Shown: positions 1-5,615, counted from the stretch's first letter. The stretch is 5,881 nt of DNA from a bacterium (GCA_021800805.1 JAJYYR010000055.1:1-5881); one strand, 5' to 3'. Made by a program: numbers and translations. The notes: generated by a model from the sequence alone, not told the origin.

Positions 1-897
1 AATGCAGACTACGAGGAGCGTCATAGCGACCGCAAATAAAGTCCATGCATGTTTTTTATTCCCTATCATTATTCCGTACATTAAAAAAAGCGCCATGGGA
101 ATTGTCCCCATCATAAATATAGTTAAGGCGTTAGTAAAGGGGTTAGGATTTTCGTAAGGCTGGGCGGCATTTGCGTCGTAAAAACCTCCTCCGTTAGTCC
201 CAAGATTTTCGATAGATACCATAGAAGCTACAGGCCCCACGGAAAGAGTCTGTTTAGTTCCCGTCATATTCACGACGTTTTTCTGCATGGTAAAGATGCT
301 TTGCGGCGATCCCTGCCACAGCATAATAACCGCAAATATAACGGCTAAAGGAAAAAAAAGCCTGTAAACAGCCTTTATAAAATCTGCGTAAAAATTACCC
401 ACATATTTTGCTTCTCGCCTTATAAGCCCGCGGATAAAAGCTACGGCAAAAACAAGTCCCGTGGCGGCCGAAGTAAACTGTAGAAAAACAAGCGCCATCT
501 GGGAAAAATTGGATAAAACCTCCTCTCCGCCGTAATTTTGCCAGTTCGTATTGGTTATAAAACTTATCGCCGTGTTAAAATCAAGTGCCCAAGGAATGCC
601 CGGATAGCGCATCTGGTTGAACGGAAAAAAGTTTTGAAACCTCAATATGAAATAAACTATCGACAGCATTAAGAAATTAACGATAAGCCCGGTCTTTAAA
701 TATTTAACCCAGTCCATCTCTTCATTTCCGTTAACTTTCAGAAACTTTAAAGTCCAACTTTCCACCGGATTTATAATCCCGTCTAAAAATGTATGTTCGC
801 ATTTAAAAACATGCGCAAGATATTTACTTAACGGAACTGCGGCTATAACCATAACGGCAAGCGTTATTAAAATCTGCAAAACTCCCGTGTAAGTCAT
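1..897 (-). CDS. kdpA: KdpA, potassium-translocating subunit of the Kdp P-type ATPase (3' part cut off by the window edge)
   Basis: KdpA is the channel-like membrane subunit of KdpFABC, the high-affinity ATP-driven K+ uptake pump. It selects K+ and passes it to KdpB. The 299 codons present are a little over half of the usual ~555 residues. The reading frame stays open to base 1, so the gene simply continues outside the window. Two of the four selectivity-filter loops are visible: TNTNWQ at residues 115-120 and GTNGGG at 233-238, the latter at nearly the same position as in E. coli KdpA. Hydrophobic segments alternate with these loops, as expected of a protein related to the Trk/Ktr K+ channel fold. 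The ATG at 895-897 is preceded by GAGGTG at 905-910, seven bases upstream, which supports this start. It lies 34 bases after the micro-protein gene and shares the kdp leader, so c-di-AMP control is expected. kdpB should follow to the left of the window. Confidence 0.97.
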   Translation of the reverse strand, partial: MTYTGVLQILITLAVMVIAAVPLSKYLAHVFKCEHTFLDGIINPVESWTLKFLKVNGNEEMDWVKYLKTGLIVNFLMLSIVYFILRFQNFFPFNQMRYPGIPWALDFNTAISFITNTNWQNYGGEEVLSNFSQMALVFLQFTSAATGLVFAVAFIRGLIRREAKYVGNFYADFIKAVYRLFFPLAVIFAVIMLWQGSPQSIFTMQKNVVNMTGTKQTLSVGPVASMVSIENLGTNGGGFYDANAAQPYENPNPFTNALTIFMMGTIPMALFLMYGIMIGNKKHAWTLFAVAMTLLVVCI

Positions 898-931
898 TAT
901 TCGACACCTCTTTTTTATGTTTAAATTTAAA

Positions 932-1018
932 TTAAATCTTATCTATAAAATCCGTAAAAAACCATAATAAGGCATACATTATAGCTATGCCGGCAAAAGC
1001 TGCTAAAAATGCTATCAT
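932..1018 (-). CDS. 28-aa single-pass membrane micro-protein between kdpF and kdpA
   Basis: This is a 28-codon ORF whose product begins MIAFLAAFAGIAIMYALLW and ends TDFIDKI. About 20 hydrophobic residues form one predicted membrane segment, followed by a short tail with two Asp and one Lys. It is too short for ordinary gene callers, but the support is good. An in-frame TAA sits immediately before the ATG, so the start is fixed. A strong purine-rich ribosome site (GGGGAGGGG, 1025-1033) sits at correct spacing. It also lies exactly between kdpF and kdpA on the same transcript. It does not look like KdpF, because it lacks the Y-A-L-x-x-P-E/D-x-F ending. From memory, several bacterial kdp operons carry a second tiny protein ending in a C/F-D-K/R-L/I pattern, and this one fits loosely. 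Its role is unknown. An accessory subunit or stabiliser of the Kdp complex is an inference from position only. Confidence 0.75.
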   Translation of the reverse strand: MIAFLAAFAGIAIMYALLWFFTDFIDKI

Positions 1019-1026
1019 TTATAGCC

Positions 1027-1031
1027 CCTCC
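1027..1031 (-). promoter_or_regulatory. Strong ribosome binding site of the 28-aa micro-protein
   Basis: GGAGG lies inside the longer purine run GGGGAGGGG, eight bases upstream of the ATG at 1016-1018. It is one of the best ribosome sites in the window. It is also the main reason to treat the tiny ORF at 932-1018 as translated rather than as spacer. Confidence 0.75.
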
Positions 1032-1072
1032 CCACTCCTTTAAATTTCAATTCACGCTAAATTTATATATGT

Positions 1073-1159
1073 TCAAAATTTATCCGGATATATCAACACA
1101 TAAAACAAATATATCAATACCATTATAGAAACTATAAGAAGAATAATATTTTCTATCAT
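1073..1159 (-). CDS. kdpF: KdpF, small stabilising subunit of the Kdp potassium pump
   Basis: This 28-codon ORF encodes one membrane helix, MIENIILLIVSIMVLIYLF, followed by YVLIYPDKF. The ending matches the KdpF hallmark Y-x-L-Y-A-L-x-x-P-E-x-F, with Asp in place of Glu. Length also matches the ~29-residue E. coli KdpF. In E. coli, KdpF sits in the membrane near KdpA and stabilises the KdpABC complex. It is the first gene after the riboswitch leader and the usual first gene of kdpFABC. A good ribosome site, GGAGG at 1170-1174, lies ten bases before the ATG. An in-frame TAG two codons upstream fixes the start. Expression is predicted to need read-through of the terminator at 1216-1254. Confidence 0.9.
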   Translation of the reverse strand: MIENIILLIVSIMVLIYLFYVLIYPDKF

Positions 1160-1215
1160 AAACTACCCGCCTCCGTTTTTATTAAATTAAAATGTTTATG
1201 TTGCGCATTTTTTGC

Positions 1216-1254
1216 AAAAAAAAATAGCCGGAGGCTTCAAAACCTTCGGCTATT
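1216..1254 (-). terminator. Intrinsic terminator (expression platform) between the riboswitch and kdpF
   Basis: Read on the minus strand, the arms AATAGCCGAAGG (1254-1243) and CCTCCGGCTATT (1234-1223) form a 12-position stem. It has one A-C mismatch and an 8-base loop. A run of nine T residues follows (1224-1216). A stable GC-containing hairpin followed by a U-tract is the classic intrinsic terminator. It lies before the first kdp gene rather than after an operon, so it should act as a conditional attenuator. The other strand has no U-tract, so it is not bidirectional. Confidence 0.92.
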
Positions 1255-1325
1255 AAAGAATAAATAAAAATATTATCGATATGCGGATATATATATTAGC
1301 TATACTTTCGGCGCTCTTTAATAGC
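1249..1325 (-). promoter_or_regulatory. Antiterminator: 11-bp pairing of riboswitch P1 3' strand with the terminator 5' arm
   Basis: On the minus strand, GCTATTAAAGA (1325-1315) is perfectly complementary to TCTTTAATAGC (1259-1249). The first segment is the 3' strand of riboswitch stem P1. The second overlaps the first six bases of the terminator's 5' arm. The two structures therefore cannot coexist. When P1 is not held by ligand, this helix can form and break the terminator, letting RNA polymerase reach kdpF. The complementarity is seen directly, and the regulatory direction (ligand = off) is inferred from it. Confidence 0.8.
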
Positions 1326-1447
1326 TTACGAAGTTAGCTGACGGGCTAAGGATAAAGAGTGCTCCTCTATCAAAGATATTCGCCCCAAAATTTTGGTTCC
1401 TCCGCTTCCCTTATATATAAGGGAATTAAGCTTTAGTTTTCAAAGAA
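1315..1447 (-). ncRNA. Cyclic di-AMP riboswitch (ydaO/yuaA family) in the kdp leader
   Basis: The minus strand shows the conserved ydaO/yuaA blocks in the right order. These are GCTTAATT after the 5' P1 strand; GGAGGAACCA (1403-1394); GGGGCGAATA (1386-1377), close to the usual GGGGUGAAUC; CCCGTCAGCTAAC (1345-1333); and TTCGTAAGC (1332-1324). P1 pairs TAAAGCTT (1435-1428) with AAGCTATTA (1327-1319) with one bulged A, and TCTTT/AAAGA can extend it. A hairpin made of the 20-base palindrome at 1406-1425 fits P2. The RNA binds cyclic di-AMP, the second messenger that restrains K+ uptake. In Gram-positive bacteria this riboswitch class is known upstream of K+ transporter genes including kdp. Location between a promoter and an intrinsic terminator marks it as a transcriptional switch. 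Confidence 0.93.
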
Positions 1448-1480
1448 CGATTTATTCGGATAATGCTATAATTTATTACA

Positions 1481-1508
1481 ATTATATATCTGATAAAAAT
1501 TAAGTCAA
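1481..1508 (-). promoter_or_regulatory. Sigma70-type promoter of the kdp operon
   Basis: On the minus strand, TTGACT (1508-1503) and TATAAT (1486-1481) are separated by 16 bases. This is a near-consensus -35 and a perfect -10. Transcription should start near base 1474, about 27 bases before the outer P1 strand of the riboswitch, so the whole aptamer would be transcribed. No convincing terminator separates it from the upstream transporter gene ending at 1537. Read-through RNA from that gene would meet the same riboswitch. Confidence 0.8.
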
Positions 1509-1536
1509 GGAAAATCGGAACAACCACTTAATAATA

Positions 1537-2775
1537 TTATTTAATTTCATCAAGCTGTTTACTTCTGGTTTCCGGCAGAAAAGAAGAAAGGAAAAATGCC
1601 GCAAACATTAAAACCGCAACCGAATAATAACCTAAATCTTTATTTTCCTTAACGAAATACGTCATTATCAAAACTCCGAATACGGCTCCTATTTTTCCCG
1701 CCATGGCCGAAAATCCGTAAGCCGACGACCTGAAAGACGTATGTGAAAGCTCGGCGGGGAAAATCCCTACCGTTAAAGACGCTAAAGAATTAAAAATTTC
1801 GGCTATAAAAATTACGGCGGCAAGACCGGCTAATGTTCCGTATGCGAAAGGAAGAAAAAAAAGGGCGGCGCCCATTCCGGCAAAACCTATAAGCTGTATC
1901 TTTTTTCTTCCTATTTTATCTATTTCTAAGAGCCCGATTGAGGAGCTTGCTATGCCGACTAAAAGAATTAAAGACGTTATAAGCGCATTGTCTTCGTTTG
2001 AAATCAGTCCGCTTTTTTTAAAGATTAACGGTATTAGCAAACCTATACCGTATGCTCCGACGTCGTATAAAAACCAGATAGAGGAATAAAGAACCGTGTT
2101 TTTTATATGCGCTTTTGAAAACATTCCTTCGATGTATAACTTATTTTTTTTATATTCGTTTCTTAGACTTTTTGCATTTATCCATCTTCTAGATTCCGGC
2201 ATAGAAATTCTTAAAAACATTACTATAAATGCGGGGATAACGCCGATACCAAGCATAAGCCGCCACATTTCAGGTCCGAAAGGAAAAAGAACCGCCGCGG
2301 TTAAAGAAGAAAATATCGAACCTATGCCGAACGACAAACCGGCGAAGGAAAGATGTTTGCCCCTTAACGCCTCCGGCGCCGTTTCCGCAATATAAGAATT
2401 GGATACAGGATAATCGGCTCCGACCGCAACACCAAGAATTAACCTCGATATAAACAGCATTAAAAAATTAACCGAAAAAGCCGATACGATTCCGAAAACT
2501 ACAAAAACCGCCATATTTAAAATATAAACCGATTTTCTCCCGAAAATGTCGCTGAAATATCCAATCAACAATGCCCCTATTATACTGCCGAATACCACGG
2601 ATGCTATTATCAAGCCCGATTCTAACGCATTCAGGCTGAAATACGGATTGATAAGTATTATCGCGAATGCAATTATAGTCAGGGAATAACCGTCCAAAAA
2701 CATTCCGGCGGAAGAAAGCAGAAGCGGCGCGGTAAAAAAACCGTTTTTATTTTTATCTTTATTGGAAGAAGGCAT
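1537..2775 (-). CDS. Major facilitator superfamily transporter, phosphate:H+ symporter/sugar porter-like
   Basis: This 412-residue inner-membrane protein has about 12 predicted helices, with a charged central loop near 195-226. MFS signatures are clear: SDIFGRK at 75-81 (loop 2-3), PESRRW at 193-198, EIDKIGRKK at 284-292 (loop 8-9) and a final PETR at 401-404. Features point toward the phosphate:H+ symporter side of the PF00083 family. These are D28 in FLDGYS (helix 1), D121-Y122 in GADYPVS (helix 4), W234/D238/Y242 at exact four-residue spacing (helix 7), and YGFSAMAGKIGA at 353-364 (helix 11). As I recall, the fungal phosphate transporter PiPT uses equivalent D45, D149-Y150 and W320/D324/Y328. 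The PiPT glutamine on helix 5 seems replaced, so the substrate may be another organic anion, sugar or polyol. It lies 54 bases after the TIM-barrel gene and probably shares its transcript. No clear ribosome site precedes the ATG. Confidence 0.9.
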   Translation of the reverse strand: MPSSNKDKNKNGFFTAPLLLSSAGMFLDGYSLTIIAFAIILINPYFSLNALESGLIIASVVFGSIIGALLIGYFSDIFGRKSVYILNMAVFVVFGIVSAFSVNFLMLFISRLILGVAVGADYPVSNSYIAETAPEALRGKHLSFAGLSFGIGSIFSSLTAAVLFPFGPEMWRLMLGIGVIPAFIVMFLRISMPESRRWINAKSLRNEYKKNKLYIEGMFSKAHIKNTVLYSSIWFLYDVGAYGIGLLIPLIFKKSGLISNEDNALITSLILLVGIASSSIGLLEIDKIGRKKIQLIGFAGMGAALFFLPFAYGTLAGLAAVIFIAEIFNSLASLTVGIFPAELSHTSFRSSAYGFSAMAGKIGAVFGVLIMTYFVKENKDLGYYSVAVLMFAAFFLSSFLPETRSKQLDEIK

Positions 2776-2829
2776 TTATAATGTTTCTAAATCTGGATTT
2801 AGGTATTTATTTAAAGAAAATTCAGGGTA

Positions 2830-3750
2830 TTATATAAAATTACCGGATTTTAAGTAATCTAAGGAAGAAATTAAATCTTCTTTAGACCTGTTTTCTATTA
2901 TCAAAGACCCTGAAAATTGCCTATTCTCGACCAGAGAGTTAAAAAATTCGTCCGGTTTTAAAATGCCGGTTCCTAAAGGTCTATGTTCGTTCCTTACGGT
3001 CGTTCTTAAGTCGCTTCTTTTTTCCGTCATATCCTGAATATGCATCTCGCCTATCCGGTTAATATTAAATTTTTTAAGAAAATCTTCCGGCATAAAACCG
3101 TTTAACCCCCAGTGACCCATATCGAAACAGACCGATATGCCGAATTCTTCGACTATGGGGTATAAATAATCGAACGGGAAAACCTCGAGGTTTTCTAACG
3201 CGAAAACAGATGGGGGCAGTTTAGTTTCCTTTAGTATATCCGACATACTTTTCTTTGCCTGATTCACTGCAATATCTATCAACGTCCTTTTTGCTTTTTC
3301 TTCGATAGGAAAAAATAGAATAGAATCTTCAAACTCGGAAGTCAGATGAATAACGAATTTTTTAACGCCCAATCCGCGGCAGACGTTTATTACCCTTATA
3401 ACCGCGTCAACCGAAATACGCCTGTATTCTTCTAAAGGGCTTGCCGGATTAAGCTGAAGATACGGAAGATGGACCGAGACCGAAAGCGGGATAGACGATT
3501 TTGAAGAAAAAGAACTGATTAAAGGAATAATTAATTTTTGCAAAGAACCCGGATTCAACTGTTCTATCTCGGTATTTATCTCGATATTTCCTATCTTATA
3601 TGAATTTAAAAGACTAAAAAAATCGTTGAATGAGGTTTGTAAACGGCCGAGATTGTTATCGCCCAAAAGTCCGAACCCAATGCCGAAAAACGAATCGGTA
3701 TTGACCCCAAAATTAAGCTCGTTATCTTTATTAAAATTATCGTTAACCAT
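2830..3750 (-). CDS. TIM-barrel metalloenzyme of the xylose isomerase/AP endonuclease IV superfamily
   Basis: This 306-residue, apparently cytoplasmic protein belongs to the PF01261-like superfamily. Strand-end metal ligands are easy to follow: H94 (VSVHLP), H135 (VIHL), E186 (LENLE), D210 and H213 (CFDMGHWG), H237 (MHIQD), H256 (NEHRPLG) and E286 (IIENRS). Aligned by eye with endonuclease IV, eight of its nine zinc ligands are present. The exception is N254 where Nfo has an Asp. The N-terminus lacks the Nfo pattern G-x-H-x-S-x-A-G-G and reads FGVNTDSFFG, so DNA repair by a true Nfo is unlikely. Candidates are a sugar or polyol isomerase/epimerase, or a phosphodiesterase such as the cobamide-remodelling CbiR family, which shares this fold. 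The pairing with a transporter gene downstream fits either. The start is the first ATG, with no ribosome site; an extended -10 element lies 30-40 bases upstream. Confidence 0.82.
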   Translation of the reverse strand: MVNDNFNKDNELNFGVNTDSFFGIGFGLLGDNNLGRLQTSFNDFFSLLNSYKIGNIEINTEIEQLNPGSLQKLIIPLISSFSSKSSIPLSVSVHLPYLQLNPASPLEEYRRISVDAVIRVINVCRGLGVKKFVIHLTSEFEDSILFFPIEEKAKRTLIDIAVNQAKKSMSDILKETKLPPSVFALENLEVFPFDYLYPIVEEFGISVCFDMGHWGLNGFMPEDFLKKFNINRIGEMHIQDMTEKRSDLRTTVRNEHRPLGTGILKPDEFFNSLVENRQFSGSLIIENRSKEDLISSLDYLKSGNFI

Positions 3751-3780
3751 AAATGTTTTTATTGTTTAAAAAGTTAAGCG

Positions 3781-3789
3781 ATTATATCA
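3781..3789 (-). promoter_or_regulatory. Possible extended -10 promoter for the TIM-barrel and transporter genes
   Basis: On the minus strand, TGATATAAT gives a perfect TATAAT preceded by TG at extended -10 spacing. It lies in the short gap after the 318-aa gene and would place the transcript start near 3774, about 24 bases before the ATG. No good -35 hexamer is seen at 16-18 bases, which extended -10 promoters can tolerate. The region is very AT-rich, so a chance match is possible. Confidence 0.42.
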
Positions 3790-3801
3790 AATTTTTCATT
3801 A

Positions 3802-4758
3802 TCAAGCATAATCGATTAAAGCAAGGCATTTAATTTTATTTAAAAGGTCGAAGGCTTCGATTAAACTCTTTAAGGGAATTGCTATATCGATAAGTTTTAC
3901 CCCTTTTTCGTAAAAATTTTCTTCTTTATCGTGAATATTGATACAGCATACTTCTTTATTATTTTTATCGTTATTTTTAACTCGTGAAATTAAATAATCT
4001 GCAAGATATTTTTCGTCGTCGAAAATATCATATTGGAGTTCGTAATTAACTGCCGCAAGAAGAATATTCAAGCAGTTAAGTCCCGAACCGACCATTCTAT
4101 TGAATCCCTCTAATATATATTTATAAAACTTGTCCGACGTTTTTATAAGCTCCAGATGACCGGTAAATATTTCTTTTATCGCCTTGTCTATAATCGGCTC
4201 GTTTTCCGTGAAAAAATAATCTATGCCGTCTTTTTCGAAAAGCATATCTTCGTCCTTGACGTTTAAATTTAAAACGGTGAATTTTCTGTTGGAGAGCCTG
4301 TTTAAAATAATCCTGATATTGCCTTCGGCAATAGAATGCGCGGCGTTTAGACCTAAATCTTCGAATTCTTTATAAATTTCTTTTTCTATAATTTCAGCCT
4401 TTTCGTAATCTTTTTTATTTATTTTTAATATAAACGATACGCCGTCTTTTTCGAATTCTATGGGAATAGACGCTTTATTATAAAAAGTATATTTATCTGA
4501 ACCTTGGGAACAAAGGGAGCCTCTTACGTTTTTTGTATAAATTCTCTGCCTTTCGTCGCCCGTCCGCCCCCCGAAAGATTCGTTGCTCAAAAGATGGATT
4601 TCGTCGCTGAACTCGATATTCCATACTACGGTGGGATGCTCCGTATTGCAGTCGTATCCGTAACGGGCATTTATAGGATGCATTGTAAAGCTGACGCCGT
4701 TGCAGAGATATTCTACGATATTCCTGTTTTTAATGCCGCCGCCGCTTTTTTTATTCAT
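3802..4758 (-). CDS. Unrecognised 318-aa protein following the HEPN/MNT pair
   Basis: I do not recognise this family. The product is soluble-looking, with no signal peptide or membrane segment, and is rich in Lys, Glu, Asp, Asn and Ile. A Gly run (SGGGIKNRN) opens the protein. Residues 13-110 look beta-rich, and the most distinctive stretch is MHPINARYGYDCNTEHPTV at 26-44, followed by VVWNIEFSDEI. The middle (115-165) is mixed alpha/beta. The C-terminal part, 205-260, is helical, and 266-318 carries CCINIHD and a hydrophobic ending. No catalytic motif such as Walker A, H-x-H-x-D-H or P-D-(D/E)xK is evident. The gene starts eight bases after the HEPN stop, so co-transcription and coupling are likely. 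The stated ATG lacks a clear ribosome site, and M26 is a possible internal alternative. Coding is supported by the long open frame with ordinary residue composition in a tight same-strand context. Function is unknown. Confidence 0.75.
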   Translation of the reverse strand: MNKKSGGGIKNRNIVEYLCNGVSFTMHPINARYGYDCNTEHPTVVWNIEFSDEIHLLSNESFGGRTGDERQRIYTKNVRGSLCSQGSDKYTFYNKASIPIEFEKDGVSFILKINKKDYEKAEIIEKEIYKEFEDLGLNAAHSIAEGNIRIILNRLSNRKFTVLNLNVKDEDMLFEKDGIDYFFTENEPIIDKAIKEIFTGHLELIKTSDKFYKYILEGFNRMVGSGLNCLNILLAAVNYELQYDIFDDEKYLADYLISRVKNNDKNNKEVCCINIHDKEENFYEKGVKLIDIAIPLKSLIEAFDLLNKIKCLALIDYA

Positions 4759-4766
4759 CTATCGAT

Positions 4767-5198
4767 CTATTTATTGTTTATACCGGCTCTGTCTTTAATT
4801 AACAATTGCCTTAATTTATCGATGTTTTTTATAAATTTTCCAGCAATTTTTACAGCCCTTTTTGCCTCCGGCTCGGTTACTTCTGCAAAATCGTCATAAT
4901 CGGCTTCATTCCTTAAAGACATTAATTCCTGGTATATTTTACCCGTTTCAAGAGTAACCGTTTTATCTTTAACGAAATGAAGCGAAAACATGGTTTTGAC
5001 TCCGTCGTGTTTTGCCGGATCTATGCCTTTTAGAATCAGCAACGACCTTGCGGCATGATAAACGGAATAGTAGCTTCTGTTGGCCGATGTTTTAAATCTC
5101 TTGGATTTCAGGTTGAATAAGGCATCTTCAAACATTTCTTTAGATTTTTGAAATCTTAAATTCGATAATGCCGCCTTTTCATCACGGGTTAATTCCAT
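4767..5198 (-). CDS. HEPN-domain protein, likely toxin (RNase-like) partner of the MNT gene
   Basis: The product is a 143-residue all-helical HEPN protein of the COG1895/PF05168 type. Its core ANRSYYSVYHAARSLL (residues 39-54) holds R41-x6-H48, the Arg/His pair expected for a HEPN RNase centre. The family also often keeps a K-H pair (K63-H64) and R-x-x-x-D-Y (R96, D100, Y101), both seen here. HEPN proteins paired with minimal nucleotidyltransferases act as toxins, and in studied type VII systems the MNT partner modifies and silences the HEPN protein. I chose the ATG at 5196-5198, where MELTRDEKA starts the homologous part. It has GGAG at 5208-5211, nine bases upstream. A longer frame reaching to 5264 exists but adds 22 unusual residues within the MNT gene. 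The gene overlaps the MNT end by 17 bases, as is common in these pairs. Confidence 0.88.
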   Translation of the reverse strand: MELTRDEKAALSNLRFQKSKEMFEDALFNLKSKRFKTSANRSYYSVYHAARSLLILKGIDPAKHDGVKTMFSLHFVKDKTVTLETGKIYQELMSLRNEADYDDFAEVTEPEAKRAVKIAGKFIKNIDKLRQLLIKDRAGINNK

Positions 5199-5520
5199 AA
5201 AAAACAACTCCGTCTTTTTTAATGTTTTGATAAAAACCTGTTTTAAATCTTTTGTTATTATCAAATGACTGTATTGATACTATTGTTACGGAAAACGGTA
5301 TGCCGGTCTTAATTTCTTCCTCATAAAAAATATCATTTATAAAAGAAACGTCCTTGGATGTTTTTTTATCGACAACTACAAGAACGTCCATATCGGAATC
5401 TCCGGAAAAATCACCCCTTGCGCGGGAACCGAAAGCTGTGATGCTTATTATATTACTTCCTGCTCCCGTTTTTATTTTCTTAATAATCCTTTTAAATGAA
5501 TCGGCTTCATATGAAAACAT
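5182..5520 (-). CDS. Minimal nucleotidyltransferase (MNT, MntA-like antitoxin)
   Basis: This 112-residue protein has the polymerase-beta-type nucleotidyltransferase motif G-S-x10-D-x-D: GS at 31-32, then D43 and D45 within SDMDVLVVVD. It is preceded by the hydrophobic strand IISITAF. The two acidic residues bind the catalytic metals. The third strand, IPFSVTIVS (74-82), where a third acidic residue often stands, shows none, so activity may be altered or the third ligand may lie elsewhere. The C-terminal YQNIKKDGVVFY pattern is common in MNT proteins encoded beside HEPN genes. In characterised MntA/HepT pairs the MNT AMPylates the HEPN toxin near its active site. The same function here is inferred from family and gene order. 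It overlaps the downstream HEPN gene by 17 bases. The ATG has no visible ribosome site. Confidence 0.88.
   Translation of the reverse strand: MFSYEADSFKRIIKKIKTGAGSNIISITAFGSRARGDFSGDSDMDVLVVVDKKTSKDVSFINDIFYEEEIKTGIPFSVTIVSIQSFDNNKRFKTGFYQNIKKDGVVFYGINP
5208..5211 (-). promoter_or_regulatory. Ribosome binding site that decides the HEPN start
   Basis: GGAG sits nine bases before the ATG at 5196-5198, inside the end of the MNT gene. It supports the shorter HEPN start over the upstream in-frame ATG at 5262-5264 and implies coupled translation of the two genes. Confidence 0.65.
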
Positions 5521-5615
5521 TTTATTATTTTATCATAATTTAAATCCGCATTATTGATATTTACAAATTTTTTTATGACACCTTTTTATTACCTTTTTAG
5601 TCTTTTTTATAATAT

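Noticed and set aside
1406..1425. Perfect 20-base palindrome as a transcription factor operator
   Set aside because: It sits exactly where hairpin P2 of the c-di-AMP aptamer is expected, so RNA structure explains it.
1464..1472. Plus-strand TGCTATAAT, a perfect extended -10 look-alike
   Set aside because: No plus-strand gene lies downstream and no -35 is evident. It falls in AT-rich leader DNA where such matches arise easily.
1530..1541. Palindrome AATAATATTATT at the end of the transporter gene as a terminator
   Set aside because: It contains no G or C, is too weak to pause polymerase and has no U-tract. I see no terminator between this gene and the kdp promoter.
2096..2395. Plus-strand open frame of 99 codons
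   Set aside because: It lies wholly inside the MFS transporter gene on the other strand, whose motifs are unmistakable. The plus-strand product has no recognisable domain or ribosome site.
2830..3750. Calling the TIM-barrel gene nfo (endonuclease IV)
   Set aside because: The metal ligands resemble Nfo, but the N-terminal signature is absent and one Asp ligand is replaced by Asn, so a gene name would be misleading.
4504..4899. Plus-strand open frame of 131 codons
   Set aside because: It is antisense to the 318-aa and HEPN genes and crosses their junction. No ribosome site or family resemblance is seen, and the HEPN call on the other strand is firm.
5199..5264. N-terminal extension of the HEPN protein by 22 residues
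   Set aside because: It lies within the MNT coding end, lacks its own ribosome site and is not HEPN-like. The ATG at 5196-5198 has GGAG at good spacing.
5354..5557. Plus-strand open frame of 67 codons
   Set aside because: It is antisense to the MNT gene, including the GS-x10-DxD motif region, so it is a shadow frame.
5521..5615. Promoter or leaderless start just before the MNT gene (TATGAT-like element)
   Set aside because: The region is AT-rich and offers only weak -10 look-alikes with no matching -35. The evidence is too thin for a feature.
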